NCBI GenBank assembly: GCA_940671915.1
Contig: CALNVZ010000174.1
Location: forward strand, 679,844-743,843
DNA from: Paracentrotus lividus
Lineage: Eukaryota; Echinodermata; Echinoidea; Camarodonta; Echinidae
Length of the DNA stretch: 64,000 nucleotides
Reading direction: 5' to 3'
The notes below the pieces were generated by a model that saw only the letters and a program-made list of their open reading frames with translations, ran no database searches and was not told the origin of the DNA. The translations under genes and the position numbers were made by a program. The first letter of the stretch is position 1; each line of letters opens with the position of its first letter. Positions 34,892-47,400 of this stretch are shown here, in pieces.

Positions 34892-35359
34892 TTACTATAG
34901 GTTTTCCCGGCCAATTTCATTGTTTTGTCAATTAATTGCATATTAGAGGCATTCATTTTCGGAAAAACGCTGATGCATCGAAATGTTGCCAGTCAAAATC
35001 GTATTCAATCATCAAAATTAACGATTGATGTGATTGATTTCGTATTTAAGCATTCTTCTTCACATAATAAGCATATACATTCGGCAATAGCTATTCAAAT
35101 TCATTTTCATCCTGTCGACATTTCATTCCGTATACTTAAATTCGCACTAATTTGAATGCACAAATAATGAAATTAAATGTCTCTATCCGAATTTGAACTT
35201 TGCAACCATTACCTTGTGTGCCTAAAAATGAATTTGAGAGCATCAACACGAAAGTGTTTGAGTAAAGTCAGTCTGTCGCATCAAACACACGAATTTGAAT
35301 ACACATGAAATGAAAACGGATGATAAATGTATGAAATTGGCCGGGAAAACCTATAGTAA
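34892..35359. mobile_element. 468-bp MITE with perfect ~29-bp inverted ends
   Basis: TTACTATAGGTTTTCCCGGC... at the left is matched without visible mismatch by its inverse at the right (35,331-35,359), including GGCCAATTTCAT/ATGAAATTGGCC. The interior is AT-rich with smaller inverted words and no coding capacity. Perfect ends suggest recent activity. Confidence 0.8.
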
Positions 35360-35929
35360 ATAAGAGTATATTATGATTGTAAAAGAAGATAAGCGAGTTC
35401 ATTGCGATTAAGAGCAGTAACTAATTGAGACTATTCACCACAAGACGCTTTTATTCGCAAACAGAACTCGGCACTGACTCTCTATACAGACCAACCTGAT
35501 GCATTTGTAGATATTTTCGTTTGATTCCTTTTCTTATAATGTACATGATTATGTTCATGTAATCCCCTCTGCACAGTTATTCTAAACTTCTCACATTGCT
35601 ATAAATGAGAATTGAAACTTGTGCAGATTTTGTCAAAAAAGGCATTTGATGATCTTTCTTTACAAAAATCCCCCAAAACATGGTTCACTCATCTTCAGAT
35701 CTTCCTTTTACAGCATTGTCTTGAGCACGAGACATTGTAATTCGAAGTCGTTCGTTGGTTTAAATTTATTCTCTATAATCCCCTATAATATTTATTTAAT
35801 ATCAATACCCTTTGCGAAGATGATCAATGAATTGCCTGTGTTTTCCCTTAATGACATCGACCTGTAAGTTAGGCATTTCAGGCTCGTAATTTGAATCCCT
35901 TTTCTTTCTGAAACACCTTCAAGTAACAC

Positions 35930-36165
35930 ACTTTTTTTCCATATATCTCTCTTATCTCTTCTTCTTTTCCTCGTTCTTGCCTTTACCTGTCTCATTTTCT
36001 TCACTTCCATTTTTCTTTCCTTTCACCTTTTCTTTATTTTCTCTTTTTCTTTCCTTTCCTTTCCTTTTCCTTTTCTTTCACCTTCTCTTTCTTTCCTGTT
36101 TTTCTTTCCTTTCCTTTTTTCTTTCACATTTCTTTCCTATTCCTTTTTCTCCCCCTCCTCATTTA
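35930..36165. repeat. Polypyrimidine tract (TTTCC/TTTCTT-rich)
   Basis: About 230 bp with the + strand almost entirely T and C, mainly CTTTCC and CTTTTC words. The Ser/Phe/Leu-rich open frame across it (35,977-36,285) is a composition artefact. Confidence 0.9.
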
Positions 36166-36625
36166 CTCTACTTCACTCAAAGAATTAAAAGATCATACTA
36201 CAGAGATTTGGGGAAATGGTTGTTCATTCCTCGTGTACTTTACATTCACCAAGAACCATTTAACAAACGTTTAAAACATGCATGAAGGAAAGTAGATATA
36301 GATTACATATGAAACAAGCGTGCCCCATTATTTTGGGAAACCACTCGTTGAACATACATTTCAAATAATAAAAAAAAAAATGAGCGGCACCCCCTCCCCC
36401 TCCCACTTTCAAATCCTGTGATTGAGACGAAAGGAAGAATAAAGAGTTATCAGCATTTTTCTAAAAGGGCAATAAACTTTCAATCATATGTTATGCCCGG
36501 TTTTTCACGAAAATGAAGAAAGGTTTAATCAAGATCATCTGACAATAAGGAGGATGTCTCAGCAATAACTCGATGACTTCTGAGACGGAATTGAACATGT
36601 TCCAATTGGAAACGTATATAGGCCT
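36166..36625. other. Spacer, nothing recognised
   Basis: AT-rich with a poly-A run at 36,370-36,379 and no gene or repeat family seen. Confidence 0.4.
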
Positions 36626-37157
36626 ACAGTGTGTCCCAAATAAAAGTAAAGCCAACTTTGAGAGCCTCATATTAAAATTGTATAACTTAAGTGTCATTAT
36701 TTTTTATATCATAAAAAAGAGTAACTCATATTCTATCCAGTGATACCAAAATCATACCTGTACTCATTACTGTCAAGGATGACTGACCACTCGAGTTCTA
36801 AAAGAATTGGTCAAAAACAAATTGTTTCAAATTTTATCAGAAGCAATCATTGCTCTCTGATCATTCATTCTTTGTGAGGTCAGCCTTCTTTAGTCCATTT
36901 ATAAGGAACAAAGGATTACTTGGACTATTGAAATGCAAGGTCTGCTTCTCCTCAAACTTGGAACATTTGAATTTTGACGATTGTTTTTTAAAGCTCAAGT
37001 GCTCAGCCATCCATCACAATACAGGTATAAGTTTGGTATAATTGAATAGAAAATGAGTTTCTCTTTACTACAAAATAAATATCAAGTTTACATAAGCTTA
37101 TAAAATTTTAATATGAGGCTCTCAAAGTTGGGGTCACTTTTTTTCTGGGACGCACTG
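36626..37157. mobile_element. MITE with CAGTGTGTCCCAAAT ends (mariner-like)
   Basis: It begins CAGTGTGTCCCAAATAAAAG and ends with the inverse TCTGGGACGCACTG. Inward pairing continues through AACTTTGAGAGCCTCATATT and its complement (37,108-37,132). The extreme ends (CAGTG.GTCCC) match those of the 3.7-kb element at 26,571-30,246, so the two may use related transposases although their interiors differ. The left flank is TA. Confidence 0.75.
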
Positions 37158-38728
37158 CATAGGAAAGAATTTAATCATAAGTTTTTATTTTGCAATAACA
37201 CGAAATCCTATTTGTTATCAACTAACAATGTCTTTGATTGCAAAGATATGTATGAAAACAAAAATTTCAGATTTTTTTTCTTTCAAAATAATGCGGTTTT
37301 AATTAAAAATATATATTCCTGGTCATTTGTGACATAATATAATATGATATATACAGACTACATTCCGACTATTGAAGAACAATCAAGGAGAATAGGCGCC
37401 TAAGGAACAATGTTAAATACATTTGGAATCTGGTCTCTTGTTTGGACTTCATCTGGTATGTCATACTCTTAGGTAAATGGCAGACTCCATCAAGCATTTT
37501 GAAAAGATTGTCTTTAGTCATTCATCTCTCAATTGTTTTGATGTGACACCGAGGAGATCAACAATTTAGAAAACAATTTGACTTTCAAAAGAAGCAATTT
37601 GTAGACAAGAAGTATTAACAATGTGTGTGCCATATATTCATGTTTAATGAAATGATACTTTGGTCAAATCTTAACAATGAGATTATAAAGTAATAGTCTG
37701 ATGACAATTCATTGTGAAAAGCAACAGAAACCATGCATCAATCCTGGTCATATTCAAGAAAAAATGCAAGGCCAAAGCACATTATCATCAATATCAATAT
37801 TGAAATTTCATATTTTATACACATCAATTTAGCATTATATTAAAATATAGTAAATTAGGAATAACAAAATGATCCTATTCAAACATAATTTTGTTAAATG
37901 CACAGAAATGTAAAACAACTGTATTCATTTTCGGAACAGAGTAACTTAACTTTGATCCTTAACCTAAGTAGCATTGATGGGGTGGGGGCATAATGGCTCC
38001 CCCTTAACATTTTCTACAAACCATTCCACTGCTCAAATTTTTTTTGACTGCACTGCTTTTATACATGCTTGCCAGACTGAAAATGGGAGAAAGGTGATTT
38101 TGTGTACAATTAGGTCAATGCTAATGGAGTTTTCTGATCTTACTCATTAATGTTATATTTATTTCCATTGGCTACAATTAATTTATCTTACCTTAATTAT
38201 GCTTGAAAAAGAGGTTCTGCAATATATTTGACGTACAAAAATAACAATAAAAAAGGTTTAAAAAAACAATGAATTACATAAGAAATTCGTAAAACAATGA
38301 AATACATGACAAATTTAATTTGGCACTCCAATATTTGTTAAGTACAATTGTTTGGAAGCATGTCGCATTCTGTGAGTGCTATATATTAATTAAGAGCAAA
38401 AGATATAACTATAAAATAAAAAGACATCATTTCAGAAAACATACATAACAGTAGAGCCTTAAAGACGAAATCAAACAATACTAACAAGTAAATTTTTGCA
38501 GCACTAGCACGATCGGTGGCCAAGATTTGGCTCCCCATTAGATTTTATTCTCTTTTAAATCATTTTTCATTTATAATTTTTTTTATCATTACAAATATAT
38601 ATTGCACTATCCCAAAATTTTTGTACTAGAAACATTTCATTCTGCCATCAATATGTTATTATTTCAATTATGCTATGGACATATTTTACACTTTTAAAAT
38701 GGCTTCCAAATGAGGAACATATGTATAT
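37158..38728. other. AT-rich intergenic sequence
   Basis: No gene, RNA or repeat family recognised. It lies in the ~8-kb space between the convergent SLC16-like and HPS6-like genes. Confidence 0.45.
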
Positions 38729-39795
38729 AAACCCCTCCCAAAAAGTTTCGCAAGTGGACTTTGGGCCATGATAACTTTTTAGGTACGCTTTAGTTATTTC
38801 TGATATTCATACCATTGGAAAGATAATTTATTCTCCTTTTTATTGATATCCTATTTGTAATGATTTTGTCATGCTTCAATGCACATAATATCAAAATATG
38901 GAGAAAAGTAAAAAGTCAAATGTTGTAAAATGCACTTTTATTGATCACATTGAAGTTCCGCAACTTGACTTTAGGTCCTGATAACTTTGGGGATATTTTC
39001 TGATTTTTATTGAATTCTATACCATTGTCAAGTTAATTTATTCCTCTTTTGATTGATACCTTATTTGTCATGGTGATGTCATGCTTGGGTCCACAGGAAC
39101 CCTGAACACCAACTGAATACATGACAAAGCGAAAGATAATTTTCAGTTTAAATTTCTGTAACACTACATTGAACCTTGATACATTTTAATGTGGGTTCTC
39201 AAGCATTATCAATTTTTATAGCATTAAAAAGTTCATTTATTCTTCTTTTTATTAATGCCCTATTTTCAATAGTAACATCATGTTTCAATGCACATAACTC
39301 ATGAATATATTGCAAAGTAAAAAGTGAAAAATAGTGAAATGCTTTGTTATTGCTGGCAACAGACAGTAATACTGACAATAGGCATTCAATTTGGAACATT
39401 TAACTTCTGACTTATCCGAACATTCAGGTGTTCTGTGCATGCAAGAACAACACTCTCGTTACAATTAGGGTGTCATTAAAAAGAGGAATAAATTTACTTG
39501 ACAATGGTATAAAATTCAATAAAAATTAGAAAATACCCCCAAAAAGCTATCAGGGCCTAAAGTCGAGTGGCGGAACTTCACTTTGATGAATGCATTTTGC
39601 AACATTTGACTTTTTACATTTCTCCATATTCTGATATTCTGTGCATTGAAGCATGACAAAATCATTACAAATAGGATATCAATAAAAATGGGAATAAATT
39701 ATCTTTCCAATGGTATGAATATCAGGAATAACTAAAGCGTACCTGAAAAGTTATCATGGCCCAAAGTCCACTTGCGAAACTTTTTGGGAGGGGTT
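38729..39795. mobile_element. 1.07-kb near-complete palindrome (foldback element)
   Basis: The left half starts AAACCCCTCCCAAAAAGTTT and the right half is its inverse, ending GGGAGGGGTTT. Pairing continues most of the way to the centre (for example TGGACTTTGGGCCATGATAA near 38,757 with 39,750; TCCTCTTTTGATTGATACC near 39,043 with 39,485). TATATA-like sequence flanks both sides. A TCATGCTTCAATGCACATAA-type word occurs in each arm, similar to a word in the 26.6-30.2-kb element. No coding capacity is visible. Confidence 0.8.
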
Positions 39796-40639
39796 TATAT
39801 ATATTTCTTCTTTTTTTCGGGGGGGGGGGGGTTATATGCATGGAAAATGAGCTCATTGTCTAAGTTTTTATTTGAAACAAAAAGTTGACAAATAATATAA
39901 GTTTGGATGAGCACACTATACAGGGTATAGAAATAAGGTTGTGCAGAAACGTGCTATACATTCACTACAAGTAGCACTCCTGAATGTACCACAAATTTCA
40001 ACATCATTTCATACAGTGATAACAAAACATTGCCATTTTAAATCCCATATAGGCACTGGAAATCATTTTTTCACTAATTAGTCTTTGAACCTGTTTTTAA
40101 ATGCACATATACCATTCATAAATCCCCCAAGATCACTTTAATGTTGCATAACTTTTCTCAAACTTGAGATTCTTAGCTTTTAAATAACTTGCCTAATGTA
40201 CAATCTACTTATACACGTTAGTTTCAAGTTGTCTTCAGATAAATCAAAATGTCCTTGCAAAGAAGTTGGGCTTTGAAGTTTTTAACAAAACAAAGGACAA
40301 ACTAGTCTCTTTGATACTCTGTAAGCACTATGGTTTATGTAAGAACCATTGTGAGCTAAGACTTAGACCTCATCTAATCTCAAAACATTTCTTTTTGTGA
40401 AGGCATACTAACTTGAATATTAATGTTGTATTATATTGTAAATTGCAGTTCTTTATATAATTATCAAAATATATATTGTTGTTTACTGTCTGTGTGTTTG
40501 GAATTGACAATCCTTTCCTCTTTGACTTTGACATGGCAGATTTGGAGTGTGCGCCTCAAAAGGCTGTCCCTCTTATCTGTTTTTATTAAGAGAATGTGTT
40601 TGTAACTACATGTTTGATGTATGTTGTTAAACACTTTCA
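39796..40639. other. Spacer, nothing recognised
   Basis: AT-rich apart from a poly-G run at 39,820-39,831. No gene seen. Confidence 0.4.
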
Positions 40640-40725
40640 TCTTGTTTTACAATGCGCCTCGGAATAGTTTAACTAGACAGATGGCGCTATACAAATGCGT
40701 TATTATTATTATTATTATTATTATC
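40640..40725 (+). mobile_element. Retroposon 3' end with GCGCTATACAAATGC(G) and (TTA)n tail
   Basis: The sequence reads AATGCGCCTCGGAATAG, then GGCGCTATACAAATGCG, then a (TTA/ATT)n tail. The same arrangement occurs near 44,887, 45,147, 53,248 and 59,655 in varied forms. The GCGC words can pair as a hairpin just before the tail, as in LINE/SINE 3' ends recognised by reverse transcriptase. Confidence 0.55.
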
Positions 40726-41127
40726 TAAAGTACAACCTATTCATAAAAGATCAGTTCACATGCTGGTTTTACGCTAATCCCCGGGCACTATCACACTGGG
40801 ATTTTGAGAAAAGTTTTTACGGGTGGGGTGGGGGTTGTCAATTTAACCCCCATCCCTATTCCCCCAGTAAGATCCTGGCTGCGGAATTAAGGTCTGATCA
40901 ACATGGAAAAAAAAATATTACTTTGGTATGATCATAAATTATATCTAGACATGGATTTTGTACAAGATTTGTACAAAATACAAGATTAATTCAAGGAAGT
41001 ATACAGACATAATCACAGCAAACTTCATAAGAACATGAAAAACCTTTTTAAAATGTAGGTAGAATATATTTTCCTGTAGAATTAGGACTTTAGGACTTTG
41101 AGACATGATAGAGTCGCATTCAAAGCA

Positions 41128-41286
41128 GGGCCCTGTTGCATAAAGATTTCCTATTAAAGTAACTTAACCATCAATAGTAACTTTCATGAAATACTGCATA
41201 TTGATTGGCTGTTGAGCAATGTTACCAGGGTAGTTACTATTGATGGCAAATTTACTATAATAGTAACTCTTTATGAAACGGGGCCC
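41128..41286. mobile_element. 159-bp MITE with GGGCCC(T/C)GTT.CATAAAGA ends
   Basis: GGGCCCTGTTGCATAAAGAT at the left and the inverse CTCTTTATGAAACGGGGCCC at the right, with inner ATCAATAGTAAC/GTTACTATTGAT pairing. Just downstream of the HPS6-like stop codon, it may lie in the 3' UTR. Confidence 0.7.
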
Positions 41287-41458
41287 AGTTGTTCCAAACC
41301 AACCCAAAAAAAAGCTAGGTGGATTTCTCCAACCCAGACCACCTGGTTTCATGTTTTGCTCCAATGCTTCAAATAAGACTTAACATAGTTTTGAGGCGGT
41401 GGGTCACTTCTTTCAGGAGAAAAAAAGTTAGTCAAGGAACCTACATGAATCACTATGC

Positions 41459-44400
41459 TTATACAGACTCGTGGGCTAGCATCTGGATCAACTGTTCTTT
41501 CAGCAGAGCAGTGCTAAGCCCTGGAACCTGTATGGCTTGTCTTGGTGAGTCCCTTTGCAATCCCAGTTGGTTCTTTACACTGTCTTGATTGATCTGGAGA
41601 GTCTGAAGGAGATTCAGGGCCCTAAGGGAAAGGAAGACAGAAAAGATGTTAATTCAGTGGTAACAGGAAATTGTGGTTCATGTATAAGACCTTTGGGAAA
41701 AGGAGAGTTAGAGTAATGTCTTGACTTCTTTGAACTGCATATACATGTACATGTATATATGTCAATTATCATCATCATATTGTAACGTAATTCATTTAAG
41801 GACTGTAGAGGGCGTTATAATTTGTTGGGAGATAACTTGTAAGCGACCATGTGTTGGTCAGTTGTTGTCGAGCCGCGGTGGCGGAGAGACGTGTTTTGTG
41901 TTCTGCGAATAAAGTCTTTGATTAATCTTACGGAAAGTTCGTATAATTATATTCTGTTTTGACTGCATGGTAAGCGATATATTCGAGTGATTGATTAATT
42001 GTGAGTAGTGAGTGAGAGATCGTGTTGGTGAGTCACGTTGTTTGCATGCACAATATACTTTTGTGAACGAATCCGATCGAGAGAGAGATTCGAAAGACGT
42101 GAACTGGGTTCTGGAGACCGCCTGAGTGAGAGGCAAAACGCTATCCCGACAGAGCCCCGTTACGCTACAATATTGTATTGAAAGAAACTCTAAGGTGGAT
42201 ATATTTATTAAGCAATATATAAATGTAACTATCATTATCATTAATTTTACATTCTCTTTAGTGAGAATGGCGAATAAAATAATAACAATAACAATAATTA
42301 AGTTAAGCTACATGTACAGGAGTGCTTGAAGGGAAAGGAAACAGACAAGATCATGAACTATTGACAATGAGGCTAGTAGTTCATGTACAAATGTATTACA
42401 TCTTAAACCTACAGACAAATTTGGTTTGGGTGATGTTTTGTCTTGTTGGGTGGCCATTGCTGGGGGGTTACCCAGGTACTACGCATGCTCCATGTGTGCG
42501 TTTGTATGCGTAACAAAGGAAATGTACATACGCGCACATGGCGCATGCGTAGTACCTGTAACCCCCCAGCAATGGCCACCATCAAGTTACATTGCTCTGA
42601 AGTCATACGCGCACATGGCGCATGCGTAGTACCTGTAACCCCCCAGCAATGGCCACCATCAAGTTACATTGCTCTGAAGTTGGATTGGTCTATAGGAAAG
42701 GGAGAATTCAGTCCTACATAGGTCAAGATGGAAGAGATTCAGTGCTCTATGGGGAAAAAGACAAACACCCTTCACAGCACAGCCCTCTCCACGACAGCGT
42801 ACATGCTTATTGCAAGGGTATCTATTAAAGGCTCAAGTTATAAAAATGGGTTTTCTACAAGGAGCACAATTCATTCTTCGCAATAGACAACATTATTCAC
42901 AACTGTTCTTTTTACATCTACATGTACGTAATTTCTTTTGAAAGTTAGTGCTAGTTGATTTGAAAACAAAGCTACTGGTTGCATGATGTCTGTACAGCTA
43001 ATTCCGGTATACACACAAGGCAAGACTTTTCATATTATTTGAAAAGATTAAAAATATACTTTGGCTACATTGTAACACATCACTAAACCCCATTGTTCTG
43101 AAAATCTCTTGCAAAATTGTAATTGGTTCACTTTCATGCTCCTTGAAATGGGTTGTTAGAATGTACATAAACATGATAAGCAAAAAGTAAAGCACTCCAA
43201 TGACTCTCAATAAAATGGCTTTAATGAATTGGTTGGAAAGGCTTACTAATTTGGTCCATCCAGCTTTTTATCCATTATTTATTCATAATAAGACTTACGA
43301 TATTGATGGAGGTAAACATTCCCATAGTCTCTGGCTCTGTTCTTGGAGAGCACATGGATCCTGTCAAGGAAAGAAAATCCAAGAAATTTTGTGACTGTGT
43401 GTGTTTGTCACATACATTGTATCATATCTTATCAAATCTAGCAATTTATAAAATGCCAATCTACATGTACACTCTGGCCTCGCTTACTCGGATCATGTCA
43501 GGACCAGCGCCCATTCGTACAAGAGATATTTCCTGCGTATGAGAGTAATATATATGTAGTGTGACACCCTACGGCATTTCTCTCAAAATTTATGTGGGGT
43601 TTAGACTTGATGGGGTGGCATTTTTAGGGTGGATGATTGGTACATGATCAATATAGTCTGCCGGTGTGTAAGGAGACAAGAGCAATATAAAGAAACAAGG
43701 AAAAAATGAGGTTTCAGGTAAATTTAATAAAGGATAGCAGAGGGAATCTTGACAGAGAACATAACTGGTTAGTCCGGATAAATGACGGCAATATAACCAT
43801 GGATTCCTCTTGAAAGGTAATTATGGGACTGAACAAGTTGCTCAATAGGCATGCACATGTATTTGCTCTTCGGCTTCCATAGTTGACTTTGGTAATGACT
43901 GTACAAATTTACCATAAAATCATAATAATTCATCTTTTCTTTGACACTGGTTTTTCTGAATTTTAACAAACAACAATACACTTCTTGTTATTTGTTTGTA
44001 GATTAATTTCCAGTATTCAATCTTCTTCATATCATTTCAAACATCTCTGCTTGGTTGTTCTGTAAATAAATGTAGGAATCAATTTGTTAAGCCAAGATTC
44101 GACTCACCAGCAGCATTGCACAGAGTAATACATAGAAGAGCTCACGATGTGATTGGCTGTCCTGGGGGTCATGACCTTCTACTACACGTATTGCATCTTG
44201 CCATAGAGAATGAGTGAGAAGGAGTTGCAATGCTCTCATTGACCCATGACTCTTGTCACTAGCAAATAAGATACAAACCGAGAAAAATATTGTTTTTATA
44301 GAAGTAACTAAGTTCATCTTTGTTGTCCAAAATGCAATGAACATTTGATTTGGTTACATAGTATATACAACAAGAAAAGCACATATCCATACAAACAATA

Positions 44401-47400
44401 GATAGAACATTCATACATTGATTTCTAAAATTAACATTTCATTATTGATAAGAATCCTTTTGTGACACACGAATGAAGAGAGAGACGTAAATGCAGAAAT
44501 AAACGAGAGAAGAAATTTTTAAATGCACAGCTAAAGTATATAATAATATAAATGATATCGATTCCATCATTTTTAAGGTCAATATATTCTCAACTTTCCA
44601 TAAAACAAAATGTCAAAAATAACAATTGATGTGTGAGAAAGTACATTTTCCATAAATGACTGTCTTTGAATAATGATTAAAACTGCTTGAAATCCATATT
44701 TCACACCTGTTTTGAATGAGTTGTGCTTGCCCTTTTACAGCTTCCTGAACATGATTAGATTGACTTGGGTTTGGTAAGACATCTAGAACCATGCTGCTTA
44801 TGGATAGCTGAAAAAAAGATCACAGTATGAAAATTTCAATTTCTAGTGTCCTTTTTAAATTGATAGAGCCTATCTAAGCCACGTAATAATAATATCATGC
44901 GCCTTGAGCACTCTACATAGTGGATTATGATTATTATGATTATTATTATTATTATTATTAAAAGGTTTGGTTTTAATTGGGCTGTTTATTTGACCCAACT
45001 GCTATGGAAACAACAAAAACTGCCTAATTGTATGTGATTTTTAATCAATATGCCATTCCCATATCACAAGGTTTGCCTTGTCAAAAATGGATCAGATAGA
45101 TAAGAAGGTTTGTGAAATGTTTTTTCTTGTTCATTTAATATATTGTAAAGCGCTTTGAGCATTTTTTTACAATGTAAGAGCGCTATATAAATACCAAATG
45201 TATGTATGTATGTATGTATGTATGTATGTGAAGTAAACGGAAAATGCTGGGTAAACAGTGACTCCACAGCGTCAAGAGAGGCATACAGAATATTAAACCA
45301 CAGACATGACAGCAGGACATCTCCTATACAGACTGTCTAATCTGGAGTAGGCATTTTTTAAGAGACACACCTCCTCATGTGGAAACAGGGCGTACAGGTA
45401 ATTAGAGATCCAATACCAAGAGTGAGGGTACATATAATGAACCGATAAAAATGATAGAAAGGTGTATCCAACTCACCCCATGTCGTTTTCTTGTAAATGC
45501 AGACATATCTGAGGCTGTGTGGTATAACTGCTGAAAGAAATTGACAACATCCACCTACAATCCGGTCAAACAGATGACAAAGAAAACCAGATGAATACAT
45601 TGTATATACTTCATGTAGTGTAAAAATAAAAATAAAACAAAAGACAACACATCTCACCAATTAAAAATTTAACCCAAAATAATAAATATTTTAAGTTTTA
45701 TTACAAATTGCATGTAGTCCATTCGTGTTATAATGGAATAGTTTGGATGAAGCTAATCCTTATACACACTACTAAACATATACTTTGGCACATTTAACTA
45801 TTTGAAATTTGGAGATAAAAATGCCTCCTTTGTAACAAAATACTAGTATTTATGTATCCATGCTATCGTTATAAATGTAATGGATTGTTTTCTATGTTCA
45901 TAATCTAATGCATTTTGGCCTTTTGACACCCAGATAATCATTTGTCCAATTAAGTGTATATGTTTTCTTTAAAGGCATTTCCTGTATTTGTGCAGGGTAT
46001 CCCATAAGTTCCTACAGCACTTCCAAAGAGTTTGATTAGGGAGTTAATATTGTTCCAGCTCTCAGCTGAAGATCTATTAAATGCCTTACCAGTTTAGATG
46101 GCTGGTGGATAAACAGAAGACGACAAAACATCTTCAGGAATCTAGCGCCCTCTTCTGTCTCGGGACTGCACATTGACCAGTGTTTTAGTATTTCTGTCGG
46201 CTTCTCCTCTTCATCATTTATACCTTCAAAAGAAATATATTTGTTTGATTTACTTTTCTCTTCTTATTTTACAAGACATGATTTCAGTTACATTATATAG
46301 TGGAGACTGGGGTAATTAGGGCCCCCTTTTTCACATTTCCTAATACTACCATTAAATGAAAAGTCCAATAAAATTATAATTATGTAAAAAATATAGTCAG
46401 TCTATATACCTATAATACACAAATGAAGATAGCAACCTGTGACTTCTCATTTGCATATTAATTACCATTATGTTAACAACTTTGTGGGGCTTTAATTACC
46501 CCACGGTTTGGGGTATTTATGGCCCCTATTGTCATGACTGTATGAATTAAAAGATATTATGCTAATTAATTATGGTAATGTATACTAAATGTTGTTAGGT
46601 ATTCCTAATACACTTATCAACCACCAACAATGATTTAATCAATAATTGGTTCAGCCAAAATGTTGAAATTTTGCAGTCATGGCAATACATATATCTATGT
46701 ACATAATCATACAAGTTAATGTCCCCATCTGCGCTTAAACACTGTTTATGCATTGGGGGCCATAATTACCCCAAGTGACATTTTCAATTTGATCCCTCTT
46801 TATAGCTCTAGTATTGAAGATATTCAGGTGAAAGTTTTTTGGTTGTGTTTGTTAGTTCCCATTGCATCTGTTTCAATCACAATCATCTTAAATGATTTTA
46901 ATTAAAGATATCACACCCCAAATAAAAAAGCAGACTTGCCACTTTCCAACAAACAGAATTGTGATTGCCGTACATATTAGGCTCCCCTAAGCATAAATTT
47001 TGAAGTAAATGGCTTATTTTTCTCATATGCCAGTGGGAAAAATTTAGCTAGGCATGTGTAAAAAGTTAATTATCATTGTGTAATGCAGGAAGAATTATAA
47101 GCTCTCAAAGACAAAGGGGCCATAATTACCCCTAGTCTCCCTTAGTTGGTTGAGAATACAAAATGGCCTTCTGTTTCTCACCAGGCATTGAAACAATAAA
47201 AGAGAACTCCACAAATTCAGAAAAGACGGAAAGTTCCCAAATTCTTGAATAAGATCCCTGCGAAGACAACCTAAACAAATTATGTCTTATTCCACACTAA
47301 AATAAAATAGCATCATTTGATTTTAAATCTGTATAAATTGTTACTCCATAGAGCAATGTCTGTAAGAATATTTGAAAGCTCTCATTGATTCGTGATTGAT

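Noticed and set aside
41858..42241. A 127-codon minus-strand frame
   Set aside because: It overlaps the solo LTR in an intron and has no family resemblance.
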